Positions 8,823 through 14,956 of a stretch of 14,956 nt of DNA are shown here, in pieces. Numbering within the stretch: position 1 is the stretch's first letter; every line of letters begins with the position of its first letter. Origin of the DNA: Actinomortierella ambigua (Eukaryota > Mortierellomycota > Mortierellomycetes > Mortierellales > Mortierellaceae); contig JAAAJB010000741.1 of the NCBI GenBank assembly GCA_016098155.1, positions 1 to 14,956 on the forward strand, read 5' to 3'. Below the pieces are notes generated by a model. The model did no database searches and had not been told where the DNA came from. It saw only the letters and a program-made list of their open reading frames with translations. Both the position numbers and the translations under genes were made by a program.

Positions 8823-8984
8823 TTTGGTGGCAACGAATTATCTGTAATTGAACAAACCCTCCTTTATTGCACGCACATGACATACTCACCAATAAAGGTG
8901 GGAAAGTGGAGAACTTGGTTCCCCCACATCTCTCTACATCATCGCCTTCGCCCACTACTTACTTACTCATCTCTCACACACACA

Positions 8985-9843
8985 ATGTCGACAGGAACTG
9001 CCGTCTCAGGACACGATGCCCGAATCTTGGACATGGTCTTCAATCCAGAGGGCACAATGCAACCCGATCGCGAGAACCAAGATTCCCAGAACCAAAAGCC
9101 TGTTGGTAAGCAAAAGCCCCTAACGTCCGCTACTTGAAATAGTGGAAACAAGAGGACGAACAGCTCGCTAAACTTGAATGACCGACAAGAGAACCTCGCC
9201 CGGAGCAATCATGAAACAGCAATCATCCTCGCAACACCACTCATAGTTCTTTTGTCCCCCCCAATTCATTGTCATTGCATTCCAGTTATCGAACCCGAGC
9301 TGCTGAAAAAGGTGCAAAAGTTGGAGCAGGAGTCGATTCTGCTGGCGGAGAAGGACGATGTTGAAGGCGCTGTGGAGGAGCTGACCAAGGCAATTGAGCT
9401 CTGCCCTCAGTATGCCTCGGCCTACAACAACCGAGCTCAAGCTTACCGCATCCTGAAGAACGATGATGCCGCTCTTGCAGACCTTGACCTAGCTATTAGA
9501 CATGGTACTGGTCAGCCAGACATTCTGAAGCAGGTAAAGAAAAAGAAGAAAGAAAGGAAGGACAAAGAAAAGCAAAAGCCTTTACTCCCCCCCTCCCATA
9601 CTGACACCCCCAATATTCTCCTCTCTACACCACTTTTTTCAATAGGCATATACTCAGCGGGGCATTATTAAGAAGCTGCGCGGGGACAAAGAAGAGGCAC
9701 AGATTGACTTTGAGCTTGGTGCCCGTTATGGCAATCCTGTGGCGAAGGCTGTTTCAGTGCAAGATAACCCCATCTCGCAGTTGTGCGGCGCAATGGTCCG
9801 TGATATGCTCAGCGCCGAGATCAACAAAAACCAGCATCAGTAG
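8985..9843 (+). CDS. TTC36: TTC36-type tetratricopeptide repeat protein
   Basis: Exons at 8985-9105, 9286-9533 and 9646-9843 join in phase to give 188 aa, close to the 189 aa of human TTC36. Introns are 180 and 112 nt with donors GTAAGC and GTAAAG. Three TPR helix pairs fill the protein: about residues 48-81, 82-115 and 122-155. They include the TPR hallmark words AVEELTKAIELCP and SAYNNRAQAYRILKNDDAAL. Two features outside the repeats are specific to TTC36: an N-terminal DARILDMVFNP segment and a C-terminal NPISQLCGAMVRDML segment (human: an NPYAALC-type motif). TPR superhelices bind other proteins. The mammalian protein has been described as an Hsp70-binding factor and as a stabiliser of 4-hydroxyphenylpyruvate dioxygenase in tyrosine breakdown; whether this holds in fungi is inference. 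No signal peptide or membrane segment is present, so a soluble intracellular protein is expected. The ATG at 8985 is the only start that provides the N-terminal TTC36 motif. Confidence 0.92.
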
Positions 9844-10299
9844 ACTTTAGAGTGCATTCCACTTTATCCCCCCGCACATACACACACACACACAAATACC
9901 AACACTCTTGTTAGTCTAGCAATAAGAAACTTGTATACCTGCCAAAATAATACAAAAAAAAAACCGCTGAAAAAAAATGTTTCAAAGTGGACGGGTGGCT
10001 GCTCATGAGTTGAGGTCCTTGTGTCTCGAATATAACCACACTCACAAAACAAGTTTTGTTTCCTCTCCCTCTTTTCACTGCACCCTTTCTTTCAACCCAC
10101 CCTTCTCTACTCTACTCTGCGGTATGTTTGTTTGATTCCCAAACACTTTTGTCGATAACTCGGTCGAGTTCTTCGCTACAATCTAACTCTGGAATGCCTA
10201 CCATTCCGGATCGTCTCTCTCATCTTTCTCTGCACTTCTACACATAGACGTGCATTATTGGGTACCCACTTCGCACATATTTAGAAACACTTCCCAGCC
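9844..10299. promoter_or_regulatory. region between the TTC36 and SAP-protein genes
   Basis: 456 bp holding the TTC36 3' untranslated region and the SAP-gene promoter. It contains a CA microsatellite at 9875-9894, two A8-A9 type runs near 9953-9976, and a long CT-rich plus-strand stretch at about 10058-10120 that fits a fungal transcription-start region for the gene at 10300. No ORF with coding character was seen. Confidence 0.45.
9875..9894. repeat. CA microsatellite
   Basis: About nine CA/TA dinucleotides shortly after the TTC36 stop codon, in its likely 3' untranslated region. Confidence 0.85.
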
Positions 10300-12424
10300 A
10301 TGGCATCCACTTTAAAACACAAGCGCAAGAACGAGCTGAAAAGTAAGCACGAGGTTCTTGGCAACTCCCACGCGCATCACCCTTCTTAAATCATCGCGTC
10401 TTACGCGAGAATGAAAAAGCTAAGAGGAGATCTAAAATGGAGGGCCCTCCTTCCCGCTCTGCTATTTTTTTTTTCATTCTCTGTCATGGAGTAGATTTGG
10501 CTTCTGACTTGGGTTTATCAACTGAAGGCACTAGAGAAGATTTGCAAGAACGTATCAAGTAATTGAATGAATGAAGAGGAAAAAGATATGAGCGCAAGCA
10601 GACATGCAAAAAAGAGCTTTTTCTCCCATAGATAATCCACTCAACACAACTCCAACCTTTCTGTTTTACTTCATTGATCGCCTTGAAAAAAAATGTGTTG
10701 TAAACAGACAGCATGCTGCCCAGCATGGCGCCTTAGAGCTGCATGAACATTTCCGTGAGGACAGCCCAGACGTCGCTAGTCGTCGATCCTCCGTGTCCGA
10801 GTCGGGCTCGCGCCGCTCAAGCCGACGTATGACAGGCAATTTAGCAGGCCTCTCCTCCCAAGACGAAGGTGGTTCAAGGTCTAACAGGACTTTGGTTTCT
10901 CAATCAAAGTGAGTTTTTGCAACTTTGTCTTCCTCACCTTCTTTCTCTCTGTGTGCCCCCCTTCTCTATCCTCTTTTCCCCTTTAATATTTCTCTGATCG
11001 CTCCTCATGCCTTTTTCTTTTCCTCGTTACCCCCCCCCCCTCAGGACCGACTCGGATTCAGAAGACCCCCTTCCCGAGCGCGGGGTGCGCAGCCATCTAG
11101 AGAAGATGCAGAGCGGTTTGCACGAGGTCGGGGCTGGTCTTCGAGCCAGCATAGACAGCCTTCGCCGGGCATCGATAGACATGAGCGAGACCGTCTCGCA
11201 TGCGTCCCACCCTCGACGAGCCAGCCAGAGCAGCGCCTCTGCCGGCAGCCGTAAAGGTAGCCGTGAAGAAGCGGCCGGTGGCAGTGGTGATCCTCACAGA
11301 CATCAGCAAAAGAAGCATCATCGTCGTCGCCATAGCCACGGTGGTGGAGATGATGAAGATGAAGGAATCTTGGCACGCACTTGGTCCGAGTTGAAGCACC
11401 GCTGCACGAACTGTGCCACCGAGTGCCGCGTTTCCGCCTGCTTTGCACGATGCCGCAAGCACGCCCAGGAGGTCTGTCTCTTTGACTTGTTTCTTTTGCT
11501 CTTGAGGAAGGAACTGCCACCATGAGGCGGTTGACACTGATTGTACGTTTGGCACGACGGTTAACTTTAAAGTCCTATTTTCTTTGAACGATCGGCGGGG
11601 GGACACAGATTGTTTCGAGTAGCACAGGTTTGGTCTGGGTATCATTCCTGGTCGAGTTGGTAACTTTCATGTTCAATGCCGCCGCTCAAGCGCACAAGCA
11701 CTCGGTACAAAATACAAATCATGAAACGGTCTATTCTATTGTTTTATTATTCTCTTTTGTTACTTTTGTCTCACCCTCTTCCCTAACTTTCTTCACTTCT
11801 TTCTATCAACAGAAGGGCGAGACGTTGACTGAGTGCCTATCGTGGCTCACCAACTGGAACGACTTTCTCCGCCCGTTCTTCGCGTACTACTTTGCGCTCT
11901 TCCTCGCGCCCACGCTCCTCAGCCAGATCTTCAATGTCGACCGTGCAGCAGCGCGCCATCACCGCAAGCATGAAAAGGAAGATCATGCCGTCCAGCAACA
12001 ACAGCAGCACCAACAGCAACAACACCACCACCACCACCACCAGGCACGACCGACGGGTCTATTGTCCAAGCGCACCACCTCGGGTCTATCGTTCTTTGTC
12101 TTCAAGTTTGCGCTGACGCATCTGTTGATGCATCATTTCCATGCTGCTGCGGGGTCGGGCGTGTCGCCTGCCACCGCCATCGGCAATGTAGTCGCACAAG
12201 CAGCTAGTGCTGCAGCAGGGGGAGGACATGGACACATCGGTCAGCAACTTCACCATCACCTTCATCACCTTGGCCATCATCATCATTTTCCATATCTCTC
12301 GGCACAAGAGTTCTGCCAATGGTTGGGTGAGGCGTTCCGCCATGTGCCAGCGACGGTTAGTCTGTTCACGTCCGGTGTCGGGACGGTGCTTGCGCTAGCA
12401 GAGATCATTGTGACTCGACGATAA
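10300..12424 (+). CDS. SAP-domain, multi-pass membrane protein (candidate chromatin-membrane tether)
   Basis: Six exons (10300-10342, 10495-10558, 10708-10908, 11045-11471, 11609-11704, 11813-12424) join in phase to 480 aa. Residues 8-36, split by two introns, form a SAP motif: Lys/Arg-rich start, NELKNLASDLGLSTEGTRED, then LQERIK. SAP motifs bind DNA, often AT-rich. Residues 50-210 are disordered, rich in Ser, Arg, Asp/Glu and His, with several RRxS sites that suit a basophilic kinase such as PKA. Five cysteines lie at 223, 226, 230, 235 and 239. Membrane segments are likely near 252-272, 298-317, 368-386 and 456-477. A Gln/His tract spans 338-353 and a second His-rich stretch 424-435. The start lies in a good context (GCCATGG). 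No signal peptide is seen. SAP or related HeH motifs plus membrane segments occur in inner nuclear membrane proteins (Heh1/Src1, for example), so a chromatin-to-membrane tether is plausible but inferred. I do not recognise a named orthologue. Confidence 0.85.
11705..11812 (+). other. stop-free 108-nt intron in the SAP-protein gene
   Basis: This intron (donor GTACAA, branch CCTAAC at about 11782-11787, acceptor CAACAG) is exactly 36 codons long and has no in-frame stop. The reading frame therefore runs unbroken from exon 5 into exon 6 whether or not it is removed. If retained it would insert 36 residues containing a strongly hydrophobic stretch (YSIVLLFSFVTFV). I treat it as an intron because the branch, pyrimidine tract and acceptor are canonical and its composition is T-rich. 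Confidence 0.7.
11993..12040 (+). repeat. CAG/CAA/CAC triplet tract coding for poly-Gln/poly-His
   Basis: Sixteen CAN codons in a row in exon 6 of the SAP-protein gene encode five Gln, one His, four Gln and six His (residues 338-353). The interrupted CAG/CAA/CAC mix suggests an expandable coding repeat that lies in the loop between membrane segments two and three. Confidence 0.9.
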
Positions 12425-12922
12425 ACCAGAAGAGCACATTGCAAGCACACACACATAAGCAAGCACCAAAAAAAAAATTGCTGGGTTTTCCGTGGGTTGA
12501 CAAAAGGGAATCTCCTGAAGATAGCTATGAAAGAGATATCTGGTGACCATAAAAAATACAAGTTTGTTTTTCTGTTTAGAGTGCGTGTGTGTACTGTCCA
12601 ATACTCTTCACTACGAGGAAAACACACCTTTTTTTTTTTTAGCGAAGCACAGCAGTCGACACAAACAGCCAGACACAAATTGTGAAGTACCCTTTCTTGT
12701 TTGTACAGATATGATATGCTCACGGGCATTTTTGTGCACTTGGGAGAGTTTTAGGTACGCCTATCTGTTGTCTGTCTGTCTGTATGTCGTGGGAGTGCGG
12801 GAGGCCACAGCTGCTCATTAGATGAGAAGTACAATAACAGAGCGCGCCGAAAAGTACACTCGCCTCTCAACAACACTTTGGTACACTTTGTTCGTTCAAC
12901 TTCTCCTCGCGCTCTGCTAAAA
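12425..12922. other. intergenic region after the SAP-protein gene
   Basis: No supported gene. It holds the SAP-gene 3' end (with an A9 run near 12469-12477), a T11 run around 12630-12641, and a TCTG repeat (about 12767-12784). Open frames here are short and differ in frame. Its last part may be promoter of the coding-like region that begins at about 12923. Confidence 0.45.
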
Positions 12923-13145
12923 ATGTCCATATCGATGTTTACTCCTCGCAAAAAAAAAGAGAGAGGGGTGGGCTTGGAAAAGAAAGCCCCGAGGAGAAAA
13001 AGACACGGTCGCTGACCTGGGCGTCAATTTTGAGAGAGAAAGAGTTGGAGAAATGGGATGATTATCGTCCGGGCCCCTCTCCTTCCCTCGCGCATGAAAC
13101 TTCCCGAGAGTATCTCACCCTCACCAAGGAAGCTCTCATCGTCCC
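12923..13145 (+). pseudogene. coding-like first exon with probable homopolymer frameshift
   Basis: A strongly coding-like frame from about 12959 to 13145 includes the words SLTWASILREKELEKWDDYR and SLAHETSREYLTLTKEALIV and ends at a good donor (GTGAGT at 13146, exon end phase 2). It has no in-frame ATG. The nearest ATG, at 12923, opens a 30-codon frame (MSISMFTPRKKK...) that is out of register by one base and separated by an A9 run at 12950-12958. One extra A would join them. Possible explanations are a sequencing or assembly error in the homopolymer, a real frameshift in a pseudogene, or an upstream exon I cannot see. I do not recognise the family. The segment is Lys/Glu-rich and looks soluble. 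Confidence 0.4.
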
Positions 13146-13764
13146 GTGAGTATTCGCCCTCTCTTTCCCATGTCCTACTCATGTTCACGCCCATTCATTT
13201 TCGCTCGCTCGCCTTTGTACCTACCTTACCCTGCACAAGGCAACAGCGGTGTCGAATAGGTACATTTCTAGCACGCCTTTCTCACCCGTTCACGCGCCCA
13301 TCATCAGCAGTAGCTTTAAAATACTCTCTTTGCGTTTTCTGCTATCCTTTTGCCCTGGGGAGTAAAATGGGCAAATCTGTCCATTTGCTGTGGGCTCTTT
13401 TTCAGTGGCACAAAGCAGTTCTACTGTTGTTGCAACAGAGGGGTAGGTTGCATTCTTACCACCTGTTTTGCGTTTAGTGGGATTTATTTGTAGCTGTTTC
13501 TCAGAAGCACCCCATGAACACCAATGACAGACAGGTGGACCGTTGAGGATCTCCACTCGGAAAGGTGGTCTTCACCCTCCCCGCCGCTGAATCGGAGATG
13601 GTAGTCGATAGTTATTGCTGATACCATGAGTAACCCGCCTCGTAATCCTTGCCATTGCTCCACCTCTTTACGGAGTACAGCGCCTTGCAAACTCAGAGGT
13701 GGCGATAAAACCACCGAGTGCTTGTCTACTCGTCTTTTCCTTCTGCTCATTGGCGTGGGTTCAG

Positions 13765-13977
13765 ATCACTCTCGATGTTTCCATTGTTATCGCCAGTAAC
13801 TCCAACGTCAGGGTGCTGTCGTTGAGTGATCAAAGGCATAAATACGTACTTTCGTCGTCTCCCAGTTCTGCCACCATCTCGAAAGGAAAGGATCATCCAT
13901 GGTCGATTTCCAATGAGGTTATTAGGAACAAGGAGAGAGAGGGAGTGGAGTTCGTCGTCATTCATGACGGCAGCAAC
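13765..13977 (+). other. coding-like segment, possible exon of an unrecognised gene
   Basis: Following an acceptor-like GGGTTCAG, this frame stays open for 71 codons with words such as LDVSIVIASNSNVRVLSLSD and SKGKDHPWSISNEVIRNKER, then meets a T12 run at 13978-13989. After the T run the neighbouring frame reads LELVEESPTGKRFRR, so the coding register again seems to slip at a homopolymer. Phase does not match the end of the segment at 13145, so at least one exon between is missing or the gene is broken. A shorter piece around 13555-13620 is also coding-like but is flanked by stops. Confidence 0.3.
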
Positions 13978-14340
13978 TTTTTTTTTTTTGGAGCTTGTCG
14001 AAGAAAGCCCGACAGGCAAAAGGTTTAGACGGGCAAATTAGCCCCATTGAACGGTTTAATGGATAGCGATGATCCGCTTAGTCAGTCTGGCCAAGAGCCC
14101 TCAATGATGCCAAGCACGCCAAGGATGCCGAGAAGGCTTACCACCAGCATAAACTATAGTGCTATTTGTAAGGAGTCGTTGTCGGTTTTGGTAATTATAT
14201 TCGTTGCCCCCCCCCCCTCTTTTTTTTGTGCCTTAAACATTGCTCATTTAAAATTTACTCGTTGCAAGCTTATTCGTTGCCATTGACACGGTTGCCCATA
14301 CCATGCTTTAGCTGTATTTAGGCCTCCATCCATCTTGCCC

Positions 14341-14367
14341 TCTCTCTTTCTCTCTTTCTCTCTTTCC
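14341..14367. repeat. TCTCTTTC octamer tandem repeat
   Basis: About three and a half copies of an 8-bp CT-rich unit in a pyrimidine-rich stretch that probably belongs to an intron of the right-edge gene. Confidence 0.85.
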
Positions 14368-14475
14368 CACATACCCACATATACACCCATCTATCATCTG
14401 CCCCAACAGCATGACCACTATCGATCTCACACGCGACAATCCTCGTTAATCATTTTGTTCAAGATTATTTTGTAG

Positions 14476-14624
14476 GCCAAGTCCGTTACAACCCAGTCCC
14501 CAGAACCCCCTCTGGATTCCGACACTGCAGACACTGCACTGTACGAGAACGCTGCAGAAGAGGGCACAGCTTCGTCCTTCAACGAAGACACTGGTGTTCA
14601 AGCGCGGCGCAAGCACGAACGAGG
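14476..14624 (+). CDS. probable internal exon of an unrecognised gene (partial, runs off the right)
   Basis: This segment lies between a strong acceptor (TTATTTTGTAG) and a donor (GTAACA at 14625). It encodes about 49 residues that are acidic and Ser/Thr/Pro/Ala-rich (QSPEPPLDSDTADTALYENA, then EDTGVQARRKHER). Composition suggests a disordered, phosphorylatable linker rather than a folded domain. The most likely upstream donor is GTAAGG at about 14167, but the frames before it contain stops, so I could not connect it cleanly with the pieces at 12959-13145 and 13765-13977. The rest of the gene would lie beyond 14956. No family is recognised. Confidence 0.4.
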
Positions 14625-14625
14625 G

Positions 14626-14956
14626 TAACATTGAGTGGAGTAGGTCATGGATTAGAGCAGTAGAGGGGGGCAACAAATAAATTTCAAATGGGCAGCGTTC
14701 GAGTCACAAGAAGGGGGGCAACGAATCTTAATGCTCTTATCGACACACTCTCTCTACGCTGTGATTCCACGTGTCTGGGATGGCAGAGGGGGGCGACATG
14801 ACCTTTGGTCAACCAGCCGTTGAAGCAAAGGCTGTGCTGTGCCTTACGATTACTATTACTTTGCAACACAGGGGTTTGTTCCATACAAGAGAGACTCCTG
14901 GAGTGTTTGCCCCTCGCCACGCGTTTTGGTTTTGCTTGGCTTGAATGTTTTTCGCG
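14626..14956. other. right edge, likely intron or non-coding
   Basis: After the donor at 14625 no clearly coding stretch is visible. An acceptor-like CAACACAG at about 14863-14870 is followed by an open frame (GFVPYKRDSWSV...) to the window end, which could be the next exon, but it is too short to judge. A GTTCGAGTC tRNA B-box-like word at about 14698 has no matching A box. Confidence 0.3.

Larger units (their letters stand above)
8435..8984. promoter_or_regulatory. upstream region of the TTC36 gene
   Basis: No supported gene. The stretch includes the 5' flank of the TTC36 gene (+) and, if the minus-strand candidate is real, a shared divergent promoter. It contains a perfect GC hairpin (8645-8663), a GAGT tetranucleotide repeat (8682-8713) and an AG repeat (8799-8822). 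The last 30 bases before the TTC36 start are C/T/A-rich with CACACACA directly before the ATG. Confidence 0.4.

Noticed and set aside
11097..11645. 182-codon minus-strand open frame opposite the SAP-protein gene
   Set aside because: It is antisense to exons 4-5 of a well-supported gene, crosses its intron, and has no domain; its openness follows from the codon use of the sense strand.
14620..14715. tRNA gene suggested by GTTCGAGTC at about 14698
   Set aside because: No A box at the right distance and no acceptor-stem pairing. A similar GTTCGAAAC at 4680 was rejected for the same reason.
1..14956. transposon, CRISPR array, phage or bacterial operon
   Set aside because: No terminal inverted repeats with a transposase, no regularly spaced repeats, no reverse transcriptase or integrase motifs, and gene structure is eukaryotic.

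Overview
The window looks like nuclear DNA of a filamentous fungus, most likely an early-diverging lineage such as Mortierellomycotina or Mucoromycota (inference). The support is short GT-AG introns with CTAAC-like branch sites, a nuclear gene for a mitochondrial ribosomal protein with a cleavable presequence, a secreted Kre9/Knh1-type GPI-anchored wall protein, and pyrimidine-rich leaders. The intergenic DNA and introns are full of 8-13 nt homopolymers and simple repeats, while the confidently assigned exons are free of them. I see no bacterial operon, rRNA, CRISPR array, or intact transposon.

Four genes are well supported. From left to right: (1) 1640-3336, plus strand, four exons, mitochondrial large-subunit ribosomal protein uL22m, 231 aa. 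(2) 5540-6046, minus strand, one exon, a small secreted Kre9/Knh1-like GPI-anchored protein, 168 aa. (3) 8985-9843, plus strand, three exons, a TTC36-type tetratricopeptide protein, 188 aa. (4) 10300-12424, plus strand, six exons, a 480-aa protein with an N-terminal SAP DNA-binding motif, a Ser/Arg-rich linker, a cysteine cluster and about four membrane segments. All exon junctions in these four models keep phase.

Three regions hold coding-like sequence that I could not resolve. A possible FHA-domain remnant lies at 1004-1207 (+). A phase-consistent but unproven five-exon chain lies at 7157-8434 (-). Coding-like pieces of an unrecognised gene or pseudogene lie between 12923 and the right edge (+), with a probable homopolymer frameshift.

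The genes do not form a pathway: they are ordinary independent fungal genes, convergent (uL22m and GPI), tandem (TTC36 and SAP), or possibly divergent (TTC36 and the minus-strand candidate). The most interesting item is the SAP plus multi-pass membrane protein. It could tether chromatin to a membrane, and its fifth intron is a stop-free multiple of three that would add another hydrophobic segment if retained.
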